Positions 19,016 to 28,746 of a stretch of 64,000 nucleotides of DNA are shown piece after piece (the first letter of the stretch is position 1; every line of letters starts with the position of its first letter). This DNA comes from Saprospiraceae bacterium (GTDB lineage Bacteria > Bacteroidota > Bacteroidia > Chitinophagales > Saprospiraceae). The notes below the pieces were generated by a model that ran no database searches, had not been told where the DNA came from, and was given only the letters and a program-made list of their open reading frames with translations. A program made the translations under genes and the position numbers. The stretch is from contig JADJJU010000024.1 in NCBI GenBank assembly GCA_016706365.1, forward strand, positions 124,001-188,000, written 5' to 3'.

Positions 19016-19816
19016 TTATCGGGATGGAAACATCCACTTCAGGAAAGCCGGCATGGATAAGGACCAGGTATATACATCATGTCGCCCACCGAGGATTTCA
19101 TGGTAATATATATCACCCGGATAAGTGTATCCTTTGGCTTTAAGTATTTTAATCAAATCAAGAGTATCATCAATAGAGTCAATGATACCATTATTATTTC
19201 GATCTTCTGTCTCGTCCTCAGTTCCACACTGGAACCAGAAGCGCATACCGGGTCTCCTGTGACCATTTTCAATAATGTCGTGTATGATGCGATAACTGTC
19301 CGGGAACAAGGGATTAAATCGTTTTTTTCTCCACCATAGAGATCCTGAAAATACCCCGCAACCCTTAAATAAATGCGGGTAATTCCAGGCAATATCCAAT
19401 GCGGATAATCCGCCCAGTGAAAAACCTGCAATAGCTTTAATAGAAAATTCAACCTCCAATCTGGAATGAAGATCTTCCAACAAGTTCTGTATGACAAATT
19501 CCACATATTGTCCTGCCTTATTTCCGCGCTTAAGATAATCCAGTTCTGCAGCCGTTCCATATTCATGTAATCTGTCACCGGCATGCACTGCCGCTATGAT
19601 GACCGGCTGGATCATTTGTTGAGCATACAGATATTCCAAAATTTTTCTCATTCCAAGCCTTACCATATCCTGTCCGTCATTTACAATGAGCAAAGGGTAA
19701 GAACTTTCTTTTCGGAAGTCCGGTGGGAGATATAATTCTACCTGAACCTGCCGCTTTAAAGAGGCAGAAGGCAGTATATACATTTGATGTTCAGGTTTTT
19801 GTGTAGCTGGTGGCAT
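19016..19816 (-). CDS. Esterase, enterochelin-esterase-like alpha/beta hydrolase
   Basis: The protein has 266 residues and no signal peptide. The nucleophile elbow GFSLGG lies near residue 131. The acidic member is probably in CGTEDETEDRNNNGIIDS, which also looks like a calcium-binding loop, and the catalytic His is in GGRHDVYTW near the C terminus. The fold resembles the Fes/esterase-D (putative esterase) family, which cleaves ester bonds of siderophores, acyl groups or feruloyl sugars. The substrate cannot be told from sequence. It lies on the same strand as metH but about 125 nt upstream of it, and is probably transcribed separately. Confidence 0.8.
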   Translation of the reverse strand: MPPATQKPEHQMYILPSASLKRQVQVELYLPPDFRKESSYPLLIVNDGQDMVRLGMRKILEYLYAQQMIQPVIIAAVHAGDRLHEYGTAAELDYLKRGNKAGQYVEFVIQNLLEDLHSRLEVEFSIKAIAGFSLGGLSALDIAWNYPHLFKGCGVFSGSLWWRKKRFNPLFPDSYRIIHDIIENGHRRPGMRFWFQCGTEDETEDRNNNGIIDSIDDTLDLIKILKAKGYTYPGDIYYHEILGGRHDVYTWSLSMPAFLKWMFPSR

Positions 19817-19944
19817 TGATTATTACAATAACAAGGTCGGAAAATAGAAAAACTTTTCGTTCTGTTTACCTTTAATTAACGATTAATTATCATTTCAATT
19901 CGCAGGATGCATCACTTATCTATATAAAGCAAAATGCAGAATGA

Positions 19945-19974
19945 TTTGGTAATTAACAGATTGGTGTATCTTTG
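19945..19974 (+). promoter_or_regulatory. Bacteroidota-type promoter for the ATP-grasp gene
   Basis: TTTG at 19945-19948 and TATCTTTG at 19967-19974 are separated by 18 nt, fitting the Bacteroidota -33/-7 consensus. The sites lie inside an upstream extension of the open frame, which argues for the later start at 20030. Confidence 0.75.
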
Positions 19975-20029
19975 TGGCGATTTTGAAGAAAATACTTTAA
20001 GCGAATTCAATAAATTAATATCAATTCTT

Positions 20030-21640
20030 ATGAAGAAAATCGGCATTTTGTTTGGAATGGAAGAAACTTTTCCGAAAGCATTTGTAGACAGAGTAAATAG
20101 CAAAAACGTAAAAGGTATTGTCGCCGAAGCTGTTTCTTTGGACAAAGTCATTCAGGGAGAAGCTTCTGATTATGCAGTTATCATTGACAGAATATCACAG
20201 GATGTGCCTTTCTATAGAGCAATGTTAAAGAATGCAGCCATTTCAGGAACAGCTGTAATCAATAATCCTTTTTGGTGGAGTGCAGATGAGAAGTTCTTCA
20301 ACAATGCACTTGCTGTTAATATTGGAGTGCCTGTCCCTAAAACCGCTTTGATTCCTTCTCATGATCGTCCGGATGATACTACCGAGCGTTCATTCAGAAA
20401 CTTGAAATTCCCGTTTGACTGGGAAACGATCTTCAATTATACAGGATTTCCTGCTTATATGAAGCCATTTGCCGGTGGAGGATGGAAAAGTGTTTATAAA
20501 ATAAATGATATACAGGATTTCTTTACCAAGCACCGTGAAACAGGTCAGTTGGTAATGATGCTCCAGGAAGAAATCGTATTTGAAGAATACTATCGTTGCT
20601 ATTGTATCGGCGGAAAGTATGTGAAAATCATGCCTTATGAGCCACGTAATCCGCATCACCTTAGATATGTTGCTGATTTCAAACCATCTGCTGCTCGTCT
20701 TAAGGAAATGGAAGAAATCGTATTGAGAATCAATCATTATCTTGGATATGATTTCAATACAGTGGAATTGGCGGTTCGTGATGGTGTGCCTTACGCTATT
20801 GACTTCTGCAATCCGGCTCCGGATGCTGAAGCAAGTTCAGTAGGTGAAGAAAACTTCGAATGGGTAGTGGAAACCTCTGCTAAATATGCCATTGAAAAAG
20901 CACAAGCTCATAAAGCGGGTGAGGATAATCTTACATGGGGCCAGTATATCAGCCGCGCTGTAAACAGACAAACTTTGTATACTCCTGCTAAGAAATCTGC
21001 TGCTGCGAAACCAGCCGCTAAAACAGCTAAGGCCGCTGCGCCAAAAGCTAAAGCAACAAAAACTGCCACTCCAAAGGTAAAAGTTGCAAAAGCTGCAGCA
21101 CCTAAAGAAAAAGCAGTAAAAGCACCTAAAGCGCCGAAAGCTCCTAAGGCTCCTAAGGTCTCTGCTGCAAAGCCAGCTGCTAAAGCAGCTGCTCCTAAAA
21201 CAACAGGTACCGAAACTGCTACAAAAACTGCAACTCCAAAAACTGCAAGCAAGCCAAAGGCAGTTAAACCGGCAAAAGCAGCAACTAAAGCAACTAAGGT
21301 ACCAAAGGCTCCAAAGGCAGAAAAACCTGCAACAAAGCCTAAAACTGCTACTCCGAAAGTGAAAGCTGAAAAGCCTGTCATAAAAGCCTCGGCGACTAAA
21401 ACTGCAACAGCAAAAGTTGCTGCGCCAAAAGCAGAAAAACCGGCTGCGAAACCAAAAACTGAAAAGCCTAAGGCTGAAAAGCCGGCAGCAAAAACTAAAG
21501 TTGCTACACCAAAAGCTGAAAAGCCAGCAGCACAAGCTAAGGTCGACGCCCCCAAAGCTGATGCTAAACCTGTAGACAAAAAGCCGGCAGCTGAAAAGAA
21601 AGGAACTAAAACACCTAAAACTATAGTTGATAAGAAGTAA
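20030..21640 (+). CDS. ATP-grasp protein with histone-H1-like Lys/Ala/Pro tail
   Basis: The start is set at the ATG at 20030 (MKKIGILFGMEETFP), because a strong promoter lies upstream within the open frame. Residues 1 to about 316 form an ATP-grasp enzyme (NNPFWWSADEKFFNNALA, FPAYMKPFAGGGWKSVYK, YDFNTVELAVRDGVPYAIDF), likely a carboxylate-amine/thiol ligase of unknown substrate. Residues from about 317 to 536 are an almost pure Lys/Ala/Pro/Thr tail with repeated PKAEKPAAK and APKAPKAPK words, like eukaryotic H1 or bacterial HctB/AlgP tails. This may bind nucleic acid or polyanions. The tail DNA is repetitive and prone to slippage. A terminator follows, then a class I glutamine amidotransferase, possibly a functional partner. 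Confidence 0.85.
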   Translation: MKKIGILFGMEETFPKAFVDRVNSKNVKGIVAEAVSLDKVIQGEASDYAVIIDRISQDVPFYRAMLKNAAISGTAVINNPFWWSADEKFFNNALAVNIGVPVPKTALIPSHDRPDDTTERSFRNLKFPFDWETIFNYTGFPAYMKPFAGGGWKSVYKINDIQDFFTKHRETGQLVMMLQEEIVFEEYYRCYCIGGKYVKIMPYEPRNPHHLRYVADFKPSAARLKEMEEIVLRINHYLGYDFNTVELAVRDGVPYAIDFCNPAPDAEASSVGEENFEWVVETSAKYAIEKAQAHKAGEDNLTWGQYISRAVNRQTLYTPAKKSAAAKPAAKTAKAAAPKAKATKTATPKVKVAKAAAPKEKAVKAPKAPKAPKAPKVSAAKPAAKAAAPKTTGTETATKTATPKTASKPKAVKPAKAATKATKVPKAPKAEKPATKPKTATPKVKAEKPVIKASATKTATAKVAAPKAEKPAAKPKTEKPKAEKPAAKTKVATPKAEKPAAQAKVDAPKADAKPVDKKPAAEKKGTKTPKTIVDKK

Positions 21641-21663
21641 CATCTTCTTACAGATACCACAAG

Positions 21664-21702
21664 AGAAAAGCCTTTCAGTCTGAACTGAAGGCTTTTCTTT
21701 TA
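21664..21702 (+). terminator. Intrinsic terminator after the ATP-grasp gene
   Basis: AGAAAAGCCTTTCAGT pairs with ACTGAAGGCTTTTCT with one bulged T, followed by TTT. It ends just before the first possible start of the next gene. Confidence 0.85.
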
Positions 21703-21733
21703 AATGAATAATATTCTCATGAACCCAATATAT

Positions 21734-22573
21734 ATGTCATCCTCTCTTCCTCTTATACGCGTAGCAGTCCTTGACCTCAATGCAGGACTTCCCAATCAGG
21801 GTATGCGCTGCATCCGTGAAATACTTGAAAAGTATCGCGAAGATCAGCAATTGGAAATGGAATATGATGTTTTTGATGTGAGGACAAAGGATGAAGTTCC
21901 CGGCACAGATTATGATATTTATATTTCCTCCGGGGGTCCCGGGAGTCCTTATGATGGGGAAGGTATGCTTTGGGAAACAAGATATTTTCAATTATTGGCA
22001 GATTTGCAGGAACACAACCGAATGAATGCAAGCGCTTCCAAGCACTTTTTCTTTATTTGTCACTCTTTTCAAATCGCTTGCCGGTATTTTGGAGTAGGAC
22101 AAGTTGTAAAAAGAAAATCCACATCCTTTGGAGTTTTTCCTGTTCATAAGACAGAAGAAGGCCATCATGAGCCAATCCTGAGCGGACTGGATAATCCATT
22201 TTATGTAGTTGATTCCCGTGACTGGCAGGTAATTCAGCCGGACCATGAGAAAATTGAAATGATAGGGGCCACTGTCCTTGCTCTTGAAAAGATCAGACCA
22301 CATGTTGACCTTGAAAGGTGCATTATGGCGGTAAGATTTACAGATGCATTCTTTGGAACACAATTTCACCCGGAGGCTGATTCAAGTGGGATGAGTGCAT
22401 ATCTTCAGACCGAAGAAAAACGCAAAACAATCATCGAAAATCATGGACTGGAAAAGTTCGAGAGTATGGTCACCCAACTGAATGACCCGGATAAAATCAG
22501 CCTGACTCAGAGCATGATTCTGCCTACCTTCCTGGATATGGCTATTCATGCCCGACAATCAGTATTGTCCTGA
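21734..22573 (+). CDS. Class I glutamine amidotransferase (GMP-synthase-like)
   Basis: The GATase catalytic set is present: Cys in FFICHSFQIACRYFG, and His-Glu in FGTQFHPEADSSGM, with the oxyanion region ISSGGPGSPYD. There is no synthetase domain, so it must supply ammonia to, or hydrolyse a gamma-glutamyl bond for, another protein. I place the start at 21734 (MSSSLPLIRVAVLDLNAG). ATGs at 21704 and 21719 are possible but almost abut the terminator. The adjacent ATP-grasp ligase is the obvious partner candidate. Such pairs occur in Bacteroidota, but their pathway is not known to me. Confidence 0.85.
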   Translation: MSSSLPLIRVAVLDLNAGLPNQGMRCIREILEKYREDQQLEMEYDVFDVRTKDEVPGTDYDIYISSGGPGSPYDGEGMLWETRYFQLLADLQEHNRMNASASKHFFFICHSFQIACRYFGVGQVVKRKSTSFGVFPVHKTEEGHHEPILSGLDNPFYVVDSRDWQVIQPDHEKIEMIGATVLALEKIRPHVDLERCIMAVRFTDAFFGTQFHPEADSSGMSAYLQTEEKRKTIIENHGLEKFESMVTQLNDPDKISLTQSMILPTFLDMAIHARQSVLS

Positions 22574-22755
22574 AATTAATTTTTCTTTGATTCATATTTG
22601 ATCTAGCATTCTGCACTTCAGCAATTGGTTGATCATTACCTACCTTTTGTCTGAAACTTTGAGGTAACCGTGACAGAATGTCAGTAATGCGTTGTGAAAT
22701 TTACATTGGTACAAAATCTGTTAGAACTTAGAAACGTTTATGCATGTGTGGCACT

Positions 22756-22763
22756 TATCTTTG
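22756..22763 (+). promoter_or_regulatory. Candidate secA -7 element
   Basis: TATCTTTG matches TAnnTTTG, 45 nt before the secA ATG. TTTA at 22737 lies in the -33 neighbourhood. The rest of the 235-nt gap shows no gene. Confidence 0.65.
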
Positions 22764-22807
22764 TACCCGTTAATTAATATGACTCTCAATTAATAAAAAT
22801 ATATTCC

Positions 22808-25800
22808 ATGTTTGATTTTATTACTAAATCCCTGAAGAAGGTTTTCGGCACCAAATACGAAAAAGATGTTCAGAAATATCTTCCTGTAGTCGAGCAGATC
22901 ATTGAACATTACAATTCATATTCAAGCTTGAGCAATGATGAATTACGAAATAAAACAGTAGAGTTCAAAAACAGAATTGCTGAATACCTCAAGGAAATTG
23001 ATGATCAGATCAAAACGCTGAAAGATCAAGCCGAAACCGAAGAAGATCTTCATGAGAAGGAATTTTTGTTTCAGGAGATAGATCAACTTAAAAAGAACAG
23101 GAATCAGTCGCTGGAAGAAATATTGAACGAGTTGCTTCCTGAAGCATTTGCTGTAGTTAAAGAAACTGCACGAAGGTTTAAAGAAAATTCAGAACTGGAG
23201 CTGACCGCTACAGAACACGATCGCACCCTTGCCACTCAAAAATCTTATGTTTCCATCGTTGAAGACAAAGCTATCTGGAAAAATTCCTGGTCAGCGGCTG
23301 GTATTCAGATTACCTGGGATATGCTGCACTATGATGTTCAGCTGATCGGTGGTATGGTTTTACATGATGGTAAAATTGCTGAGATGGCAACAGGTGAAGG
23401 TAAGACTCTAGTTGCTACTTTGCCTGCATATCTGAATGGATTATCCGGTCAGGGTGTACATGTGATCACAGTCAATGACTATCTGGCAAGAAGGGATAGT
23501 GAATGGATTGGCCCCATCTTTGAATTCCTGCTTCTGACTATAGATTGTATTGATAAGCACAGACCGCACTCTCCTGAGAGAATCAAAGCGTATAGAGCAG
23601 ATATTACTTATGGAACCAACAATGAATTTGGTTTTGACTATTTGAGAGATAACATGGTAGTTTCTCCGGAGGAGGTAGTTCAAAAAAGACATCACTATGC
23701 AATGGTGGATGAGGTCGACTCAGTCTTGATTGATGATGCACGTACTCCCCTTATTATTTCAGGCCCTGCTTCTCAGGGATCTGATATTCAGGAATATATT
23801 GAGCTAAAGCCCCGCGTTGAGAAATTACTGGATGTACAGAAAAAAATGGCAACAGAGTTCCTGGCAGAAGCAAAACGTTTATTTGCTGAAGGCAAAACAG
23901 GAACCGAAGAAGGATCTGCAGGTATGGCATTGCTTAGAGCACACAGAGCACTTCCCAAGTATAGACCGCTTATTAAGTTTCTGAGTGAAGAAGGTGTTAA
24001 AGTGGTTCTTCAGAAAACTGAAAACCAATACATGCAGGAGCAATCCAAAAATATGCACATTGTAGATGCCAGACTTTTATTCACTATCGATGAAAAAAAC
24101 CGTCAGGTTGAACTTACTGAACATGGAGCAGAATACCTGGCAAAAGGCGACGAAGATCCAAATTTCTTTGTCCTTCCGGATATAGCTTCCGAGTTGAATG
24201 AATTAGAGATGAATCAGGAATTGGATAAATCCAGGAAGCAGGAGGAAAAGGAAAGACTGGCGCAGGATTATTCAGTAAAATCCCAACGACTACACTCTAT
24301 CAGCCAATTGCTGAAAGCATATACCCTGTTTGAGAAAGATGAAGAGTACATTGTAATTGATGGTCAGGTTAAAATCGTGGATGAGCAAACCGGTCGTATG
24401 ATGGAAGGTCGCCGCTATTCTGATGGACTTCACCAGGCCCTGGAGGCAAAAGAAAATGTGAAAATTGGCGAGATCAATCAGACCTATGCAACGATCACAT
24501 TACAGAATTACTTCAGGATGTATCACAAGCTGGCAGGTATGACCGGTACTGCTGAAACAGAAGCAGGTGAATTCTGGGAAATATACAAGCTTGATGTTGT
24601 TGTTATTCCTACTAATCGCCCAATAACAAGAAAAGATACAGAAGATTTGGTATTCAAAACTGCCAGAGAAAAATATAATGCTGCCATAGATGAGATTGTT
24701 GCATTAAGTAATGCAGGCAGGCCTATCCTAGTGGGTACCACTTCCGTTGATATCTCCGAAAAACTCAGCAGAATGTTGAAGCTTAGAGGTATTGATCACA
24801 ATGTCCTGAATGCAAAACAGCACCAGAGAGAGGCAGAAATCGTTTCTGAAGCCGGTCTTCCGGGTAAAGTAACCATTGCGACCAACATGGCTGGTAGAGG
24901 TACCGATATCAAGATCGGTCAGCAAGTAAAAGATGCCGGAGGATTGGCCATCATCGGTACGGAGCGTCATGACTCAAGAAGGGTGGACAGACAGTTAAGA
25001 GGTAGAGCGGGACGTCAGGGAGATCCTGGTACCTCACTATTCTATGTTTCTCTGGAAGATAACCTGATGCGTTTGTTCCATTCCGAAAGAATTGCAAAAC
25101 TTATGGATAGGATGGGTCATAAGGAAGGAGATGTGATTCAGCATTCAATGGTATCCAAATCCATCGAACGCGCCCAGAAAAAAGTGGAAGAAAACAACTT
25201 CGGTATTCGTAAGCGTTTGCTGGAATATGACGATGTCATGAATATTCAGAGGGAAGCGATATACAATAAGAGAAACAATGCCTTGTCCGGAGAAAGACTT
25301 GCGGTTGATTTGAATTATATGTTTACCGGATTATTGGAGACTATCGTCAATGCGCATAAATCCGGCAATGACTTTGAAGGCTTTAGAAATGAAAGTATTA
25401 GTATTCTGGGTCTGGTTCCTGAGTTGGATGCAGCGAGATTTGGCCAGATGAAAGCTCAGGAGATATTTGAAGCATACTATAATCAGGTAATGGACTTCTA
25501 TCGCAGGCGAGGAGAGCATTATATAGAAACATTGCTGCCAATAGTAAAAAATGTACACGAAAATGAGGGGCACAGGTACAAAAGAATTGCGCTGCCTTAT
25601 TCTGATGGTTCCACTTCTGTGTTGAATATTTCTGCCGGATTGGAAGAAGCTATTAAGTCTGGTGGAAAGTCTATTTTGAAAGATATAGAAAAGACAGTTT
25701 CTTTAGCATTGATAGATGATAACTGGAAGGAGCATCTTCGTGCGATGGATGAGTTGAAAGAATCTGTCCAGGCAGCTTCTTTCGAACAAAAAGATCCATT

Positions 25801-26131
25801 GGTTATTTATAAAATGGAGGCTTATTCATTGTTTGAAGAACTGATTCATAAAATCAATATGGATGTCTGTTCTTATTTGATCAAAGGAAGATTGTTGATC
25901 CAGAATGACAGGAATATACAGGAAGCTAAGACCCAAAAAACCAACTTTGCGAAGACAAAAACCAGCCGAACAGAAGAAGAAGAGAGGGTAAGAGCTGCTG
26001 CAATGTCAGCAGGGTCTGCACCGGCTAAGGTAGAAACTATCGTCAGACAAGAAAAGAAAGTGGGTAGGAATGATAATTGCCCATGCGGTAGTGGAAAAAA
26101 ATATAAATACTGTCATGGTTTATCTGCCTGA
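22808..26131 (+). CDS. secA: Preprotein translocase ATPase SecA
   Basis: The protein has 1107 residues. The motor shows Walker A in MATGEGKTLVATLPAYL, DYLARRDSEW, Walker B in DEVDSVLIDDARTPLIISG, and GTDIKIG and RGRAGRQGDPG of motor domain 2. The extreme C terminus carries the zinc/SecB-binding motif CPCGSGKKYKYCHG. It is about 200 residues longer than E. coli SecA because of an insertion after the first motor motifs (roughly residues 330-500, charged), which is usual in Bacteroidota. It drives proteins through SecYEG, feeding both periplasmic export and type IX secretion. It has its own promoter. Confidence 0.97.
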   Translation: MFDFITKSLKKVFGTKYEKDVQKYLPVVEQIIEHYNSYSSLSNDELRNKTVEFKNRIAEYLKEIDDQIKTLKDQAETEEDLHEKEFLFQEIDQLKKNRNQSLEEILNELLPEAFAVVKETARRFKENSELELTATEHDRTLATQKSYVSIVEDKAIWKNSWSAAGIQITWDMLHYDVQLIGGMVLHDGKIAEMATGEGKTLVATLPAYLNGLSGQGVHVITVNDYLARRDSEWIGPIFEFLLLTIDCIDKHRPHSPERIKAYRADITYGTNNEFGFDYLRDNMVVSPEEVVQKRHHYAMVDEVDSVLIDDARTPLIISGPASQGSDIQEYIELKPRVEKLLDVQKKMATEFLAEAKRLFAEGKTGTEEGSAGMALLRAHRALPKYRPLIKFLSEEGVKVVLQKTENQYMQEQSKNMHIVDARLLFTIDEKNRQVELTEHGAEYLAKGDEDPNFFVLPDIASELNELEMNQELDKSRKQEEKERLAQDYSVKSQRLHSISQLLKAYTLFEKDEEYIVIDGQVKIVDEQTGRMMEGRRYSDGLHQALEAKENVKIGEINQTYATITLQNYFRMYHKLAGMTGTAETEAGEFWEIYKLDVVVIPTNRPITRKDTEDLVFKTAREKYNAAIDEIVALSNAGRPILVGTTSVDISEKLSRMLKLRGIDHNVLNAKQHQREAEIVSEAGLPGKVTIATNMAGRGTDIKIGQQVKDAGGLAIIGTERHDSRRVDRQLRGRAGRQGDPGTSLFYVSLEDNLMRLFHSERIAKLMDRMGHKEGDVIQHSMVSKSIERAQKKVEENNFGIRKRLLEYDDVMNIQREAIYNKRNNALSGERLAVDLNYMFTGLLETIVNAHKSGNDFEGFRNESISILGLVPELDAARFGQMKAQEIFEAYYNQVMDFYRRRGEHYIETLLPIVKNVHENEGHRYKRIALPYSDGSTSVLNISAGLEEAIKSGGKSILKDIEKTVSLALIDDNWKEHLRAMDELKESVQAASFEQKDPLVIYKMEAYSLFEELIHKINMDVCSYLIKGRLLIQNDRNIQEAKTQKTNFAKTKTSRTEEEERVRAAAMSAGSAPAKVETIVRQEKKVGRNDNCPCGSGKKYKYCHGLSA

Positions 26132-26245
26132 TCATCAGGGTATTCTATTGGGTTGAGTAGTAAGGGCCAATAATTTATTCCAAAGGGCGTCGAAGATTTG
26201 TTTATTTTGTGCTGCCAAACAGGCAATAGTAAGTATCCCCATCAT

Positions 26246-26890
26246 ATGAACATTTCGTCGAAAATAGACCATACCTTATTAAAACCCGACTGCAATCATG
26301 CAGACATCCGTAAATGGGTGGAAGAAGCCATTCAGCATCAATTTGCGAATGTATGTATTCCTCCCTATATGGTAAAAGAAGCATCAAGGTTACTGGAAAA
26401 CCATAAAACCGGGGTTTGTACAGTGATTGGATTTCCTTTTGGATACAATACTACTCCTATCAAAGTAGAAGAAATCAAAAGAGCTATTGATGAAGGAGCT
26501 GATGAACTGGATGCGGTAATTAATATATCTGCGGTAAAATGCGCAGATTGGAGTTTTGTAAGCAATGATATTGAATCCATGGTTCGCTCTACGCAAATGA
26601 AGGATAAAAAGATCAAGATAATCCTGGAAACAGGCTTAATGACTGCTGAGGAAATCACGAAATTGTGCGAAATAATTCAGGTAAGTAAGCCAAATTTTGT
26701 AAAAACTTCTACCGGCTTTAATGGTCCGGGAGCTAATGTGGAAATCATTCAGTTACTAAGAGCAACTTTGAGCACTGACATTAAAATCAAAGCATCAGGT
26801 GGTATCAAAACAAAAAGTGCTGCAGAGAAGCTAATTCTGGCTGGTGCTGACCGTATTGGATCATCCAATAGTGTTCTGTTGGTTTCCTAA
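26246..26890 (+). CDS. deoC: Deoxyribose-phosphate aldolase
   Basis: From the ATG at 26246 (MNISSKIDHTLLKPD) the protein has 214 residues. An upstream alternative start lacks family sequence. Motifs are IDHTLLKP, CTVIGFPFG, DELDAVINI and KTSTGF, with the Schiff-base Lys, then KASGGIKT and GADRIGSS, typical of DeoC class I aldolases. It cleaves 2-deoxyribose-5-phosphate to glyceraldehyde-3-phosphate and acetaldehyde in nucleoside salvage. It is the first gene of a close run with the SPOR protein 20 nt downstream. Confidence 0.95.
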   Translation: MNISSKIDHTLLKPDCNHADIRKWVEEAIQHQFANVCIPPYMVKEASRLLENHKTGVCTVIGFPFGYNTTPIKVEEIKRAIDEGADELDAVINISAVKCADWSFVSNDIESMVRSTQMKDKKIKIILETGLMTAEEITKLCEIIQVSKPNFVKTSTGFNGPGANVEIIQLLRATLSTDIKIKASGGIKTKSAAEKLILAGADRIGSSNSVLLVS

Positions 26891-26910
26891 ATAAATAAAA
26901 AAGGAAGGAA

Positions 26911-27315
26911 ATGTTAAAATATCTTTTCTTACTCTGTACAGGAATTTTGTTTTTGAACTCATCTGCGGTTCAGGCTCAATCCTTGCGTCTCTTAGAGGAG
27001 CCTGCGGTGCAACATCTAATAGATAAGTACGTTCAGTACAACAAGAGTCAGAAAAAAATTGATGGCTGGAGAATACAGTTTTTTGCATCTACCGACAGAC
27101 GCACTATGGAATCAACCCTGAGAAGAATGAAAAATGCATATCCCGATGTGAAATTCGTCTGGACTTTCAATGAGCCATTCTACCATGTCAAAGCAGGGGC
27201 TTACGCTCAGAGGGTTGACGCGATCCCATTGCAGTATGTCCTTAAAAAAGAATTCCCCGGAGCATTCCCTGTCAGAGAAGAGTTGGATGTTTTAGAGCTT
27301 CTGGAAAACAATTAA
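26911..27315 (+). CDS. Small secreted SPOR-like protein
   Basis: The 134-residue product has a signal peptide ending VQAQ at residues 20-23. One SPOR-type module follows (GWRIQFFAS, then TLRRMKNAYPDVKFVWTF, FYHVKAGAY, ALKKEFPGAFPV-like end). SPOR domains bind peptidoglycan stripped of stem peptides. Here the protein lies 6 nt before rodA, supporting a periplasmic wall role during elongation or division (inference from context). The ATG at 26911 follows an AAGGAAGG purine stretch that could serve as ribosome-binding site. Confidence 0.82.
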   Translation: MLKYLFLLCTGILFLNSSAVQAQSLRLLEEPAVQHLIDKYVQYNKSQKKIDGWRIQFFASTDRRTMESTLRRMKNAYPDVKFVWTFNEPFYHVKAGAYAQRVDAIPLQYVLKKEFPGAFPVREELDVLELLENN

Positions 27316-27321
27316 GCGCTT

Positions 27322-28737
27322 ATGAGCCTGGTAATAGGCAATAAAACCCGGACGGGTAATATCGATTGGATTACATTTTCATTATATCTAAGTCTGATAT
27401 TGATAGGATGGATCCTGATTTATGCCGTCGGGTACAATGAAAAGGAACCGACTTCTATCACTGACCTTTCTACATATGCAGGAAGACAGATGATGTGGGT
27501 AGGTGTTTCACTTTTTATTATGTTTTCAGTCTATGTTATTGACTGGAAGTTCTGGCGCACTTTTTCCTATACGATTTATGGAGTCAGCATTGTCTTATTG
27601 ATCTTAGTTTTATTTGTGGGTTCTACTATTAAAGGAGCAACAGCATGGTTTTCTATTGGTGGTTTTTCATTTCAACCAGCAGAAATAGCCAAATTTGGAA
27701 CCAGTCTTGCGCTGAGTAACTATATGAGCGCTAAGTCCTTCAGACTTGCCGGTTCAAAGAATTTTTTCAATATCTTACTGCTAATGGGTATTCCCATAGG
27801 ATTGATCCTTTGGCAACCTGATGCCGGCTCTGCCCTGGTTTTCCTATCTTTCTTTATTTTATTGTATCGCGAGGGACTTTCAACCGTCTATTACATAATT
27901 GGTGGATTTTTAGCTGCAGTATTTATTGGGGCTTTACTCTTTGATACATTACCAATCATCATGTCGTTGATCCTGCTTTGTACTCTCGGTTTGATACTTA
28001 CCAAGGAAAAAAAGACATACTGGCTCATTGCATGGTCCATGCTTGTAATTCTGAATATTGTTGCCGGGATCGAAGATTTGTATTTGCTGGCGACTATCGT
28101 GGATATTGTTTTGTTTATAGCTGTCGCATTATTAGTTTCTCAGCGGGGAGAGGCAAGACTTGTGATGATTTTGACTCCGGCTTTGATAGTTGGATCCTCA
28201 CTTGCATTCATGGCAAACTTTGCATTCAATAATTTCCTGGCACCTCACCAGCAAGACAGAATAAATGTATGGTTACATCCGGACAAATGTGATCCCAGAG
28301 GATCATTATATAATTTGCTGCAATCAAAAATGGCAATCGGTTCAGGAGGATTCGCCGGTAAAGGTTTTTTAGAAGGAAATCTGACCAAGCTCAATTATGT
28401 ACCTGAGCAATCGACAGACTTTATATTTTGCACAATTGGAGAAGAGCATGGTTTTATTGGTGTTACGATTATTGTTGGGCTCTTTGTAGCACTATTAATA
28501 AGAATAATCATCATTGCAGAAAGACAGCGATTGCACTTTGTCCGAAATTATGCCTATTGCATTGCCGGAATCATATTTGTCCACTTTTTTATCAATATTG
28601 GCATGACAATGGGTTTGCTCCCTATAATCGGGATACCGCTTCCATTCGTTTCACGCGGAGGCTCTTCAATTATAGGATTCACACTCATGCTGGCGGTATT
28701 ATTGAAGCTGGACATTACGAGACACGGGGGCCAATAA
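27322..28737 (+). CDS. rodA: Rod-shape-determining SEDS glycosyltransferase
   Basis: This 471-residue polytopic protein has SEDS signatures: GATAWFSIGGFSFQPAEIAKF, DRINVWLHPDKCDPRG, QSKMAIGSGGFAGKGF, PEQSTDFIFCTIGEEHGF and LPFVSRGGSS near the C terminus. The peptidoglycan polymerase acts with a class B PBP in the inner membrane. It is about 100 residues longer than E. coli RodA because extra hydrophobic segments lie between the PDAGS region and the large loop, as commonly seen in Bacteroidota. It is translationally close to its neighbours (6 nt upstream, 9 nt downstream). Confidence 0.94.
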   Translation: MSLVIGNKTRTGNIDWITFSLYLSLILIGWILIYAVGYNEKEPTSITDLSTYAGRQMMWVGVSLFIMFSVYVIDWKFWRTFSYTIYGVSIVLLILVLFVGSTIKGATAWFSIGGFSFQPAEIAKFGTSLALSNYMSAKSFRLAGSKNFFNILLLMGIPIGLILWQPDAGSALVFLSFFILLYREGLSTVYYIIGGFLAAVFIGALLFDTLPIIMSLILLCTLGLILTKEKKTYWLIAWSMLVILNIVAGIEDLYLLATIVDIVLFIAVALLVSQRGEARLVMILTPALIVGSSLAFMANFAFNNFLAPHQQDRINVWLHPDKCDPRGSLYNLLQSKMAIGSGGFAGKGFLEGNLTKLNYVPEQSTDFIFCTIGEEHGFIGVTIIVGLFVALLIRIIIIAERQRLHFVRNYAYCIAGIIFVHFFINIGMTMGLLPIIGIPLPFVSRGGSSIIGFTLMLAVLLKLDITRHGGQ

Positions 28738-28746
28738 ATATTTTAC

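Noticed and set aside
20837..21660. Long antisense frames over the Lys/Ala/Pro tail
   Set aside because: They are produced by the repetitive GC-biased codons of the real plus-strand gene; their Ser/Phe/Cys or Ala/Gly/Phe composition is unnatural.
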